NCBI GenBank assembly: GCA_965213905.1
Contig: OZ243922.1
Coordinates: 3,027,443-3,091,442 of the forward strand
Direction of reading: 5' to 3'
DNA from: SIRX01 sp965213905
GTDB taxonomy: Bacteria > Actinomycetota > Rubrobacteria > Rubrobacterales > Rubrobacteraceae
Length of the DNA: 64,000 bases
A program made the position numbers and the translations under genes. Each line of letters starts with the position of its first letter. Position 1 is the stretch's first letter. This document shows positions 33,504 through 41,978 of this stretch, one piece after another. The notes beneath the pieces were generated by a model. The model saw nothing but the letters and a program-made list of their open reading frames with translations. It was not told the DNA's origin and did no database searches.

Positions 33504-33878
33504 ATAGACCGCATAGAGGTAACACCCAAAGAGATATTCCTGAGCGAGGTGAAGTCCAAGAGCATCTTTCCGCTGCTCATACTGCACATGGTCAGCAAAC
33601 AGCCGGAGTACGGCAACAGCATCATAAAGGGCGTAAAAGACATGACCTCCGGCGTGATGAGCGCTTCGCCGAACACCGTCTACCCGCTGTTGCGCCGGCT
33701 GGAAGAAAAAGGGTATCTGACCGCCGAATGGGAAGACGCGGACACCCGTACCCGCCGGTTCTACAGTATTACGGACGCCGGCAAAGAAAAATACGAAGAG
33801 ATAAAGATCGGCTTCGAGGAGCATCTGCTAAGGGTCAAGACGGCCATCGAGGCGATGCAGGAGGAGATCTACGGCTAA
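33504..33878 (+). CDS. PadR-family transcriptional regulator
   Basis: A winged-helix repressor of the PadR type. The core YGNSIIKGVKDM, SPNTVYPLLRRLEEKGYL and RRFYSITDAGKEKY are diagnostic; a C-terminal helix for dimerisation follows. The only canonical start (GTG 33549) leaves the DNA-binding domain but drops the conserved-looking segment DRIEVTPKEIFLSE, which is in frame directly behind a perfect AGGGAGG. An ATA at 33504 sits at the ideal distance from that site, so a non-standard ATA start is possible. It lies between the acyl-CoA ligase and the fadN-like gene and probably regulates them in response to acyl-CoA or a phenolic ligand. Confidence 0.85.
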   Translation: MDRIEVTPKEIFLSEVKSKSIFPLLILHMVSKQPEYGNSIIKGVKDMTSGVMSASPNTVYPLLRRLEEKGYLTAEWEDADTRTRRFYSITDAGKEKYEEIKIGFEEHLLRVKTAIEAMQEEIYG

Positions 33879-33956
33879 AGACTAGATGAACCTGCCGAAC
33901 ACGAAAGCAACGCGCCGGGGAAAAGCGCGAACTGGAAGAGAAGAAGCGGAGGAGAT

Positions 33957-36338
33957 ATGTCGCAACAGATAAGAAAAGTAGCGGTTCTAGGAGCCGGAAC
34001 GATGGGCGCCGCAATAGCCGCCCACTGCGCAAACGCGGGTCTCGAAGTGGACCTACTGGACATAGCCCCGCAGGGTAAAGCCGGTGGCGACAACAACGCC
34101 GTCGTCGAAAAGGGCTACAAACAGATGAAAGGAGCCCGGCCCGCCGCGCTAATGAGCGCCAAGACGGCGGACCGCATGAGGATCGGCAACTTCGAGGAGC
34201 ACTTCGACCGAATCGGGGAAGCGGACTGGGTGATCGAGGTCATCATCGAAAAGCTGGAACCGAAACAGCAGCTCATGGAGCGGATAGAACAGACGGCCAA
34301 AAAGGACGCCATCATCTCTTCCAATACCTCTGGAATACCGCTGCACCAGGTGGCTGAGGGACGTTCGGAGGGCTTCAAAAAGCGTTTTCTGGGGACGCAC
34401 TTCTTCAACCCGCCGCGGTATCTAAAACTGTTGGAGATCATCCCAACCGGGGATACCGACGAAGAGATCGTCGAGCGGGTGCGGAACTTCGGGGAGCGCT
34501 CTCTCGGTAAGGGCGGCGTTATTGCCAAGGACACGCCGAACTTTATCGGGAATCGAATCGGCTCTTTCGCCGGGATGCAGTCGGTGGGCTACGCCCTTGA
34601 GAACGGGTACGGCGTCGAAGAGGTGGACGCCATAACGGGACCCCTGATCGGTCACCCAAAGACCGCCACCTTCCGCCTCAACGACCAGGTCGGCCTGGAC
34701 ATCGCCGTCGGCGTCGCAGAGAACCTCTACGAAGCCGTCCCGGAGGACGAGTCCCGCGAGCAACTCAAGCCGCATCTTAAGCTAAAGGAGATGGTCGAGC
34801 ACGGCTTGCTCGGCAACAAAAGCGGTGCCGGCTTCTACAAGCGCGACAAACGCGACGGTAAGACCGTCTTCGACGTCATAGATCTCGAAACCTTCGAGCA
34901 CCACCCGGCCGAGAACCCGGAGATCCCGATAGCGAAAGAGGCCCAGCAGCAAGGCGACCTCTCGGCCCGGCTCCGTTTTCTCATGAACAAGGCCGACGAA
35001 GACCGGCACGCCAAATACCTGCGGGACACGCTGCTGCCGTACCTGGCTTATTCCGCGAGGAAAGTACCGGAGATCTCCGACACTTTAGAAGATGTGGACC
35101 ACGCGATGGAGTGGGGCTTCGGCCACCAGGCCGGCCCGTTCCGCACCTGGGACTTGCTCGGCGTGCAGCAAACCGTAGAGCAGATGAAAGACCAGGACAT
35201 CGAAGTCGCCGGCTGGGTAGAGGAGATGCTAGAGGCCGGTAACGAGAGCTTCTACAAAGAGACGGACGGGCGCGAGCTAGTCTACAGCCCGGTCGAGAAA
35301 GACTACGAGCCGGTCCGGGAAGACCCGATGCACATCTCCCTCGACAGCCTGCGTGACGAGAGCAAGGAATTGGCCCGCAACGACTCGGCCAGCCTGCTAG
35401 ATCTCGGCGACGGCGTGCTCCTCTTCGAGTTCCACTCCCGCGGTAACTCCATAGACGGCGCGATGCTGGAGATGGGGAACAAGGCCCTGCAAGAAATGGA
35501 GCGGGACGATGTGGTCGGGCTCGTCATCGGGAACGAGGGTAGGAACTTCTGCGTCGGGGCTAACCTGGGCGAGGTCGCGCAGGCGGTGCAGGCCGGGCAG
35601 ATAGAGCAAGTCGGAGACAGGATAGACGCCCTTCACAACCTCCTGATGAACTTCCGCTTCGCCCCCAAGCCGGTCGTCGCGGCCCCGCGCGGCCAGACGC
35701 TCGGCGGAGGGTTGGAGATCTGCCTGCATTCAGACCGGGTAGTCGCCGCCGGCGAGACCTACATGGGCCTCGTCGAAGCCGGCGTCGGCCTCATCCCGGC
35801 CGGCGGCGGAACTAAAGAGCTTGCCCGCCGCATAATCTCACCGCCCCTCCAAGTCGCTTCCGACGCGCCACCGCTGCCGCACCTCCAGAAAGCCTTCGAG
35901 ACTATCGCGATGGCGAAGGTAGCGACCAGCGCCCTCGAAGCCCAGGAGATGGGCTTCCTCACGGAGAACGACCGGGTAGTAATGAACCCGGATCACCTGA
36001 TCTCCGCCGCCAAGCGCGAAGTCCAGGACCTCGCCGACGGCTACGCGCCGCCCGAACGGGGCGAAAACGTCTTCGCCGCCGGCAAGTCCGCCGAAGCCGC
36101 GCTACAAATAGGCGTACTCACCCTGCAGTGGGGACACTTCGCCAGCGGATACGACGGCGTAATAGCAAACCACGCCGCCCACGTCCTAACCGGCGGCGGG
36201 GTATCGCTGCCCCAGTGGGTAACAGAGGACTACCTGCTCAAGCTGGAGAAAGAGGCGTTCCTCGAACTCCTCAAAAACGAGAAGACCCACGAGCGGATAG
36301 AAGGAATGCTAAAGACCGGAAAGCCGGTAAGAAATTAG
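33957..36338 (+). CDS. fadN: 3-hydroxyacyl-CoA dehydrogenase / enoyl-CoA hydratase (FadN-like)
   Basis: A 793-residue beta-oxidation fusion. The N-terminal NAD-binding domain has GAGTMGAAIAAHCANAG, the hydroxyacyl dehydrogenase part has GTHFFNPPRYLKLLEI and a second C-terminal HCDH segment, and the last third is an enoyl-CoA hydratase domain with LGGGLEICLHSDRVVA. Size and order match Bacillus FadN rather than E. coli FadB, whose hydratase comes first. It catalyses hydration and oxidation of enoyl-CoA to 3-ketoacyl-CoA. The ATG follows GGAGGAGAT. The thiolase gene comes next after 87 bp, so the two complete the cycle. Confidence 0.93.
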   Translation: MSQQIRKVAVLGAGTMGAAIAAHCANAGLEVDLLDIAPQGKAGGDNNAVVEKGYKQMKGARPAALMSAKTADRMRIGNFEEHFDRIGEADWVIEVIIEKLEPKQQLMERIEQTAKKDAIISSNTSGIPLHQVAEGRSEGFKKRFLGTHFFNPPRYLKLLEIIPTGDTDEEIVERVRNFGERSLGKGGVIAKDTPNFIGNRIGSFAGMQSVGYALENGYGVEEVDAITGPLIGHPKTATFRLNDQVGLDIAVGVAENLYEAVPEDESREQLKPHLKLKEMVEHGLLGNKSGAGFYKRDKRDGKTVFDVIDLETFEHHPAENPEIPIAKEAQQQGDLSARLRFLMNKADEDRHAKYLRDTLLPYLAYSARKVPEISDTLEDVDHAMEWGFGHQAGPFRTWDLLGVQQTVEQMKDQDIEVAGWVEEMLEAGNESFYKETDGRELVYSPVEKDYEPVREDPMHISLDSLRDESKELARNDSASLLDLGDGVLLFEFHSRGNSIDGAMLEMGNKALQEMERDDVVGLVIGNEGRNFCVGANLGEVAQAVQAGQIEQVGDRIDALHNLLMNFRFAPKPVVAAPRGQTLGGGLEICLHSDRVVAAGETYMGLVEAGVGLIPAGGGTKELARRIISPPLQVASDAPPLPHLQKAFETIAMAKVATSALEAQEMGFLTENDRVVMNPDHLISAAKREVQDLADGYAPPERGENVFAAGKSAEAALQIGVLTLQWGHFASGYDGVIANHAAHVLTGGGVSLPQWVTEDYLLKLEKEAFLELLKNEKTHERIEGMLKTGKPVRN

Positions 36339-36402
36339 GCTACAGGCTACAGGCGTCAGCAAGGGCTAATACCTGACGGCTGATGCCTGAGACCTGAAAC
36401 CT
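36338..36402. repeat. CCTGANN-type intergenic repeat, copy D
   Basis: GGCTACAGGCTACAGGCGTCAG, then a spacer, then CCTGACG-GCTGATG-CCTGAGA-CCTGAAA-CC. The two halves are roughly inverted and could pair, filling the 87-bp gap between fadN and the thiolase gene. Confidence 0.65.
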
Positions 36403-36425
36403 TTTCGACCGAAGGGAGAAAACAA

Positions 36426-37604
36426 ATGAAAGAAGCCGTAATCGTTTCGGGAGCCCGTACCGCGGTTGGACGCGCGCCGAAAGGATCATTGAGGTCGAGC
36501 CGGCCGGACGACATGGCCGCCGCCGCGATAAACGAGGCCATTCGGCGGGCCGACGGGTTGGAGAAAGAAGAGATAGAGGACGTGATCCTCGGCTGCGCAA
36601 TACCGGAGGGGACGCAGGGCAACAACGTCGCCCGGCTTAGCTCGTTGCTCGCCGGGATGCCGGATACGGTGCCGGCGCAGACCGTCAACCGGTTCTGTTC
36701 GTCGGGGTTGCAAACCATCGCCAACGCGGCCGAGCGGATCATGGTCGGTAATGCGACCACCATCATCGCCGGTGGCACGGAACACATGTCCTCGACGATA
36801 GCCATGCCGACCTTTTCCCCGAACCCCAAGCTCGTGGAGATGAACCCGGCGGCCTACATGGGCATGGGCCTGACCGCCGAGCAGGTCGCCCGCGAGTTCA
36901 AAATATCTCGCGAGGACCAGGACGAGTTCGCCCTCCGCAGCCACACGCTAGCTAAAGAAGCGGTAAACGGCGGAGTTTTCGACGAGGAGATCGTGCCGCT
37001 GGACGTCGAGTACGACTTCGTTCACAACGGCGGCGACGTGGAGCACATTGAGACCACCTTCGAGCGGGATGAAGGCCCGCGTGACACGTCCGCCGAGGCG
37101 CTCGCCGGCTTGCGTCCGGCCTTCCAGCGCGACGGCACGGTCACCGCGGGCAACTCTTCCCAGCGGAGCGACGGGGCCGCTGCAGTTATCGTGATGGAGC
37201 GCGAGGAGGCCGAGAGGCGTGGGCTGCAGCCGCTGGCCCGGTTTATGGGCTTTGCTATCGGTGGTGTGCGGCCGGAGGTTATGGGTATTGGGCCGACGGT
37301 CGCCATTCCGAAGGTCCTGGATCAGGTCGGGCTCACGATAGACGATATAGACCTCATAGAGTTCAACGAAGCCTTCGCGGCCCAGGCGCTCGCCGTTATC
37401 CGCGAAGTCGGCATGGACCTCGAAAAAACAAATATCAACGGCGGCGCCATAGCCCTCGGACATCCGATGGGCGCCACCGGCACCAAGCTCACCGTCCAAC
37501 TCCTCAACGAGATGAAGCGGCGTAGCTCCCGTTACGGCATGGTTACCATGTGCATCGGCGGCGGCATGGGCGCGGCGGGCATCTTCGAGAACTTGCAGAA
37601 CTAG
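36426..37604 (+). CDS. fadA: Acetyl-CoA acetyltransferase (thiolase, FadA-like)
   Basis: It cleaves 3-ketoacyl-CoA with CoA, ending each beta-oxidation turn. The nucleophile is Cys90 in NRFCSSGLQ; the base His lies in GGAIALGHPMGATG and the second Cys in CIGGGMGAAG. Length (392 residues) is standard. ATG follows GAAGGGAG. It directly follows the fadN-like gene, with the same order as in the Bacillus fadNAE operon; the dehydrogenase partner here is the divergent acyl-CoA dehydrogenase at 30242. Confidence 0.95.
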   Translation: MKEAVIVSGARTAVGRAPKGSLRSSRPDDMAAAAINEAIRRADGLEKEEIEDVILGCAIPEGTQGNNVARLSSLLAGMPDTVPAQTVNRFCSSGLQTIANAAERIMVGNATTIIAGGTEHMSSTIAMPTFSPNPKLVEMNPAAYMGMGLTAEQVAREFKISREDQDEFALRSHTLAKEAVNGGVFDEEIVPLDVEYDFVHNGGDVEHIETTFERDEGPRDTSAEALAGLRPAFQRDGTVTAGNSSQRSDGAAAVIVMEREEAERRGLQPLARFMGFAIGGVRPEVMGIGPTVAIPKVLDQVGLTIDDIDLIEFNEAFAAQALAVIREVGMDLEKTNINGGAIALGHPMGATGTKLTVQLLNEMKRRSSRYGMVTMCIGGGMGAAGIFENLQN

Positions 37605-37660
37605 CCGTCAGCCAGTCAGCCTTTTAGCGGTCAGCTTTCATTGGTTGGCCGCTGAAACTT
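37605..37660. repeat. CCTGANN-related intergenic repeat, copy E
   Basis: CCGTCAGCCAGTCAGCCTTTTAGCGGTCAGC and the later GGCCGCTGAAAC can form an inverted pair around AAGCTTTCATTGG-like sequence. More divergent than copies A-D and F. It starts directly after the thiolase stop. Confidence 0.45.
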
Positions 37661-37680
37661 TTTAGCGGAGGAATCTTTTT

Positions 37681-38685
37681 TTGACTGAAGGTGTAGCTGC
37701 TTCGCGGCTTGCCATACAGCTTATCGGTGAGGCGGCGCGGGTTGCGGAGGGCGTCTACCAGCTCAAGCTGCCGGTTCCGCTGCCGCTAAAGTTCGTCTCG
37801 GTTTATCTGATCGAGGGCGATGATGGATGGACCATCGTGGATGCCGGTTATCACTATCCGGAGACCTACGAAGTTTGGGAGAGTGGGGCCGCTGCAGTTG
37901 GCCTGGATCTCGAACAGGATGTTTCCCGGATAGTAGTCACCCACTTCCATCCGGACCATCTCGGGGGCGCGAGGTGGTTGCAGGAGCGTTCCGGCGCACC
38001 AGTTTATATGCTGGAAGAGGAGATCCACAGTTCCCGCGACCTTTGGGGCGGGGAGACGGACCCTACGCCTTTCGTGGATCACTTGGCCCGCCACGGGATG
38101 CCCCGTGAACTGGCCGCTTCCGCCGCCGCGAAGATGCGGACGAGCCTGCCGCTACCGGAGCAGATGTTGCCGCTGGGTGTCGGAGAGAAGCTGGACCTCG
38201 GTCACCGCTCTCTTCGGGTGATTCATGCCCCCGGACACGCCGACTACCAACTCATGCTGCACGACGAAGGGCGAAAGATTCTTTTTGCCGCCGACCACGT
38301 GCTGTTGAAGATCACACCGAACATCGGGCTCTGGCCCGAATCGAAGCCGAACCCGCTGGCCCGTTACCTGGAGTCCGTAGAATCTTTGCGAGAACTGGAC
38401 GCGGATCTGATCCTGCCGGGCCACGGTCCCGTGTTCCACGACCTGAACGGCCGTATCTCCGAGCTCGTGGAACACCACGAAGAGCGCCTGAGTTTCATGC
38501 ATGCCACACTGAACGGAGCTTCCTTATCGTCTTATGAAGTCTCCCGCAAAGCATTCCGGGGCGCCCTGAGTATCTACCAGCGCTGCTTCGCCCTGGCCGA
38601 AACCCTGGCGCACCTGGACCACCTGGAGCTCGAAGGCCGCGCCCGGGTTACGGGCGACGACGAAAAAACCTACGGTTCGGTTTAA
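37681..38685 (+). CDS. MBL-fold metallo-hydrolase
   Basis: A 334-residue metallo-beta-lactamase-fold hydrolase. The zinc motif is THFHPDHLGG, with further ligands in VIHAPGHADYQ, FAADHVL and LPGHGPVFHD. The TTG start at 37681 follows GCGGAGGAA. A C-terminal winged-helix-like extension (YEVSRKAFRG, LAHLDHLELEGRARV) is typical of LACTB2-like proteins. It follows thiolase and may hydrolyse an acyl-CoA or lactone side product. Substrate is unknown. Confidence 0.9.
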   Translation: MTEGVAASRLAIQLIGEAARVAEGVYQLKLPVPLPLKFVSVYLIEGDDGWTIVDAGYHYPETYEVWESGAAAVGLDLEQDVSRIVVTHFHPDHLGGARWLQERSGAPVYMLEEEIHSSRDLWGGETDPTPFVDHLARHGMPRELAASAAAKMRTSLPLPEQMLPLGVGEKLDLGHRSLRVIHAPGHADYQLMLHDEGRKILFAADHVLLKITPNIGLWPESKPNPLARYLESVESLRELDADLILPGHGPVFHDLNGRISELVEHHEERLSFMHATLNGASLSSYEVSRKAFRGALSIYQRCFALAETLAHLDHLELEGRARVTGDDEKTYGSV

Positions 38686-38778
38686 TCGGTCCGACAGTGG
38701 ACGGAACTTCACTTTCACGCCGCCTTTTTGCGGTAAAACAATAGAGTAACATCACCAATTCTTTCGCCAAGGAGTGAA

Positions 38779-40035
38779 ATGCGAACCCTGGAAAAACGGA
38801 AAGTTGCTCTCGCCATTCTCACGGTCTCCGCCGCTCTTCTCATGGCCGCCTGCGGTTCCTCCACCTCGGAGCGCCCGGAGAGCGGCACGGTGGAGACCGG
38901 CGATGCCGGCCAAACGGAACCCACCCAGCGAACAGAGGCAACCGGAGAGACGCAGCCTACTCAGGAGACGACCGCCGGAAGCACCACTCCGCAAGAGACG
39001 ACCGCCGAGAGCGCTTCCGAACCACCGCCGGAGCCCACGACCAGCGGGCCGGTAGAAATCGGGTTCGAGACCCTCGCGACGGGGCTCGAAGCTCCCTGGG
39101 GGATGGTCTTCCTGCCGGACGGACGGGCGCTGGTAACGGAGCGGGATTCCGGGCGGGTTTTGGCCGTCGACGATCAAGGCAGCGTCGAAGAGGTGCAGCA
39201 GATACCGGAGGGAGGTTCCGGCGAAGGGGGCCTGCTCGGCCTCGCGCTCTCGCCCGACTACGAGAACGACCGCTACATCTACGCCTACTACACCACCGGC
39301 GAGGACAACCGGGTGGGCCGTTTCCGGCTCGGAGAACAGCCCGAGCCCATCCTGACCGGCATCCCCGTAAACACCTACCACGACGGTGGCCGAATAGCCT
39401 TCGGCCCCGACGGCCTGCTCTACGTCGCCACCGGGGACGCGGGCGACCCGCAGCTATCCCAGGACGTAAACTCCCTGGCCGGCAAGGTTCTACGCATGAC
39501 CCCCGAAGGCAGGGTGCCCGCCGACAACCCCTTCCCGGACAACCTCACCTACTCCTACGGCCACCGCAACGTACAAGGCCTCGCCTGGGACGAAAACGGC
39601 CAACTCTTCGCCAGCGAGTTCGGTGAGAACACGTACGACGAGGTCAACCTCATCGAAGCTGGCGGCAACTACGGTTGGCCGGAAGTCGAGGGTGAGGGAG
39701 GAGAGCCGGATTACATAGACCCTATCTCGGTCTTCGATACCTCCGAAGCCTCCCCGAGCGGCGCGGAGATTCCTACGAACAGTGCCATCCCCCAGTGGAA
39801 CGGCGACTTCCTCATAGCGGCGCTGCGCGGAGAACGGTTGTGGCGGTTGGACCTGAACCCCGACGGAAGCGTGGCGGAGAGGGAAGAGCTACTCAACGGA
39901 GATTTCGGCCGGCTGCGGCACGTGGCGCAGGCGCCGGACGGTTCGATCTGGGTTCTCACCAATAACCGTGACGGGCGCGGAAACCCCACACCGCAAGACG
40001 ACCGCATCCTAAGACTAGCCCCCACTGAAAGCTAA
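38779..40035 (+). CDS. PQQ-dependent sugar dehydrogenase-family lipoprotein
   Basis: A secreted lipoprotein: signal KVALAILTVSAALLMAAC with lipobox cysteine at residue 25, then a Thr/Pro/Glu-rich linker to about residue 90. It continues with a six-bladed beta-propeller (LEAPWGMVFLPDGRALVTER, GEGGLLGLALSPDYENDRYIY, YHDGGRIAFGPDGLLYVATGD, GHRNVQGLAWDENGQLFASEFGEN). These are the glucose/sorbosone or aldose sugar dehydrogenase (Asd/YliI) signatures; it would oxidise sugars outside the membrane using PQQ. ATG follows CAAGGAG. Oxidised sugar specificity is unknown. Confidence 0.92.
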   Translation: MRTLEKRKVALAILTVSAALLMAACGSSTSERPESGTVETGDAGQTEPTQRTEATGETQPTQETTAGSTTPQETTAESASEPPPEPTTSGPVEIGFETLATGLEAPWGMVFLPDGRALVTERDSGRVLAVDDQGSVEEVQQIPEGGSGEGGLLGLALSPDYENDRYIYAYYTTGEDNRVGRFRLGEQPEPILTGIPVNTYHDGGRIAFGPDGLLYVATGDAGDPQLSQDVNSLAGKVLRMTPEGRVPADNPFPDNLTYSYGHRNVQGLAWDENGQLFASEFGENTYDEVNLIEAGGNYGWPEVEGEGGEPDYIDPISVFDTSEASPSGAEIPTNSAIPQWNGDFLIAALRGERLWRLDLNPDGSVAEREELLNGDFGRLRHVAQAPDGSIWVLTNNRDGRGNPTPQDDRILRLAPTES

Positions 40036-40078
40036 AATATAGAACCTTCTAAAGTTTTGTCAGCAAAAGCCATTTGCT

Positions 40079-40124
40079 AAAGCCTGACACCTGATGCCTG
40101 AAGCCTTCTTCAGCCTGACGCCGG
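40079..40124. repeat. CCTGANN-type intergenic repeat, copy F
   Basis: CCTGACA-CCTGATG-CCTGAAG-CCTTCTT-CAGCCTGACG-CCGGCTC, the clearest copy, with three consecutive perfect CCTGANN heptads. It lies between convergent genes and its right end supplies the last codons and stop of clpS. Confidence 0.75.
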
Positions 40125-40433
40125 CTCTATGGTAGCTGACATCGAGCCTTTGCAGCGCGGTATGAGCGGGTCGGGGCCGAAGGCCTGGATCTGGTCGCGC
40201 TTCAATTCGGCGACCTCCAAATTCTCGGTGGCGACCACGACCCGCCCGGCCTTGTCCACCTCCAGCGCCATTTTGAAGCCTTTCTCCGGTGGGTGGCCGA
40301 AGATCGTGTTTAGCATGAGCACGACGTAGTCGTAGCTGTGATCGTCGTCGTTGAGCAGGATCACATTGTAGGGCGGCAGCCCTTGTGTCTTCTGTTGACT
40401 TTTCTCTTGCGGCTTCGTGGTGGTGCTCGTCAT
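40110..40433 (-). CDS. clpS: ClpS, ATP-dependent protease adaptor
   Basis: The N-recognin that delivers N-degron proteins to the ClpA/ClpC-ClpP protease. The PPYNVILLNDDDHSYDYVV segment holds the conserved DDD-turn for N-terminal residue binding, and GHPPEKGFKMALEVDKAGR and the TENLEVAELKRDQI helix complete the fold. I start at MTSTTT (40433) as the N-terminal tail is naturally variable and Gln/Lys-rich; the ribosome site is weak. The last codons (ASG-stop) are derived from intergenic repeat copy F. It is not near a clp gene here. Confidence 0.92.
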   Translation of the reverse strand: MTSTTTKPQEKSQQKTQGLPPYNVILLNDDDHSYDYVVLMLNTIFGHPPEKGFKMALEVDKAGRVVVATENLEVAELKRDQIQAFGPDPLIPRCKGSMSATIEPASG

Positions 40434-40464
40434 AGTGTTGCAGGTTAGCACGGATAAACTACGG

Positions 40465-40481
40465 CATACAGGCTGTCAGCG
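40465..40481. repeat. CCTGANN-related repeat, copy G (short)
   Basis: ATACAGGCTGTCAGCGAT, a short match to the family on the minus strand, just past the stop of the enoyl-CoA hydratase gene and overlapping it by a few bases. Weakest copy, reported for its consistent 3'-end position. Confidence 0.35.
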
Positions 40482-41270
40482 ATCCTTCCACTCTGGTTTG
40501 CGTTTCTCAAGAAAGGCGTAGATGCCTTCCTGGGCGTCGATGAAAGTAGCGTTGAAGGACATTACCTCTTTGGTGTAGGCGTAGGCTTGATCCGTCGACA
40601 TCTCCAACTGCCGGTAGAACGCCTCTTTGCCGACGCCGACGACGAGCGGGCTGGCCTCGGCTATCTTATCTGCCAGCTTCTTTGCCTCGTTCTCTAGCTC
40701 GTTTGCCGGAACGACCCGGTTGATCAGTCCTTCGGCATGGGCTTCCTCGGCGGAGGTGAAGTCTCCGGTTAGTAGCATCTCCATCGCTTTCTTCTGGCCG
40801 ACGGAGCGGCTGAGGGCGACCATCGGGGTTGAGCAGAACAGCCCGATCTTTACGCCCGGCGTGGCGAAGCGGGCCTCTTCGGCAGCGACCACGAGGTCGC
40901 AGGTCGCGGCGAGCTGGCAGCCGGCGGCGGTGGCGATGCCATGGACCGCCGCGATCACCGGTTGCGGAATGGCCTGAATAGCCGTCATAAGCTCCGTGCA
41001 AACGTCGAAGAGCCGCTTGTAGAACCCCGGGTCGTGGCCCACCATCTCCGAGAGGTCGTGCCCGGCGCAGAATGCAGGACCGTTCGCCCGCAGGATAACG
41101 GCCCGGGCTTCCTTGCCCTCGCCGATGGACTCGAAGCACTCCTTTAGCTCCAGCATGTGCGCCAGTGAGAGGGCGTTGCGCTTGTCGGGGCGGTTCATGG
41201 TTACGTACGCAATGCCACCGTCCTGTTCGAAAAGGATGTGCTCGTAGGTTTTCTGTTCAGCTTCGATCAT
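40476..41270 (-). CDS. Enoyl-CoA hydratase/isomerase (ECHDC3-like)
   Basis: A 264-residue crotonase-fold enzyme. The oxyanion-hole elements are FCAGHDL and IATAAGCQLAATCDL, with a usual C-terminal trimerisation helix. The GHDLSEM variant is like the ECHDC3 group, so the substrate may differ from plain enoyl-CoA. Its ATG overlaps the stop of the PhzF-like gene by 4 bp (ATGA), so translation is coupled in the three-gene minus-strand operon starting at 43550. Together they may degrade an unusual acyl chain. Confidence 0.9.
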   Translation of the reverse strand: MIEAEQKTYEHILFEQDGGIAYVTMNRPDKRNALSLAHMLELKECFESIGEGKEARAVILRANGPAFCAGHDLSEMVGHDPGFYKRLFDVCTELMTAIQAIPQPVIAAVHGIATAAGCQLAATCDLVVAAEEARFATPGVKIGLFCSTPMVALSRSVGQKKAMEMLLTGDFTSAEEAHAEGLINRVVPANELENEAKKLADKIAEASPLVVGVGKEAFYRQLEMSTDQAYAYTKEVMSFNATFIDAQEGIYAFLEKRKPEWKDR

Positions 41271-41962
41271 TCGGTTTCTCCTAAAATGTACTCACGCTCT
41301 TCGACGAGCTGGACCAAGCCGCCGATCTCGACGGTTCCATCCGCGTTCGGGCGGGCGGAAATCAGGGAGCCTTCGCCCTGACGGATCAGGATTTCCCTAC
41401 CCAACTGCGCCGCCAGCCGGACGGCGTGCGCGCCCGTAGCTTCGTCTTCCTCCACCCCGAGACGGGGAGCAAAGACCCTGGCGCGCAGGTAACCGGATGG
41501 CTCATCTTCCCAGGCCCACACGCCGACCAGGTCTTTGTCTTCCGGTGGGCCGTCTAGCATCTCCACCTGTATGGAAGACTCAAGTTCCAGGTGCTCGAAA
41601 TCGGGTGCCCAATCGGGATGCCCCGCGATGAAAGCAACGTCGCCGTCTACCCGGGCCGGGACTTCGCCTGCGGGCGGGCGTAAGGTTTCTACCGCCGTCC
41701 GCTCCTTTGCCAACAGCCAGGCGGTTCCGACCAGCGGGTGGCCCGCGAACGGTAGCTCGGTCGTCGGGGTGAAGATGCGGAGGTCGCCGGACGCGGGGTC
41801 GTCAACGAAAACGGTTTCGGAGAAGCCGAGGTCCGCCGCAACTCGTTGGCGGCTGTCGTCTGGAACTTCACTCCCTTCGAGGAACACGCCCAGCGGGTTG
41901 CCGCCGACGCCTTCGTCGCCGACGAATACTTTGAGGACGTGTAGTTGGGGCACGCGAACCAC
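41267..41962 (-). CDS. PhzF-family isomerase/epimerase-like protein
   Basis: A diaminopimelate-epimerase-fold protein of 231 residues. FVGDEGVGGNPLGVFLEG near the N-terminus, SETVFV, FTPTTELPFAGHPLVGTAWLL and GVEEDEATGAHAVRLAA are the PhzF family motifs (an acid residue acts as base). The length is about 30-60 residues shorter than usual, mainly in the middle, but all family motifs remain. PhzF isomerises dihydro-hydroxyanthranilate in phenazine synthesis; many relatives act elsewhere, and no phenazine genes are present. It is the middle gene of a three-gene operon. Confidence 0.85.
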   Translation of the reverse strand: MVRVPQLHVLKVFVGDEGVGGNPLGVFLEGSEVPDDSRQRVAADLGFSETVFVDDPASGDLRIFTPTTELPFAGHPLVGTAWLLAKERTAVETLRPPAGEVPARVDGDVAFIAGHPDWAPDFEHLELESSIQVEMLDGPPEDKDLVGVWAWEDEPSGYLRARVFAPRLGVEEDEATGAHAVRLAAQLGREILIRQGEGSLISARPNADGTVEIGGLVQLVEEREYILGETE

Positions 41963-41978
41963 CTCCCGGATGGTGCTG

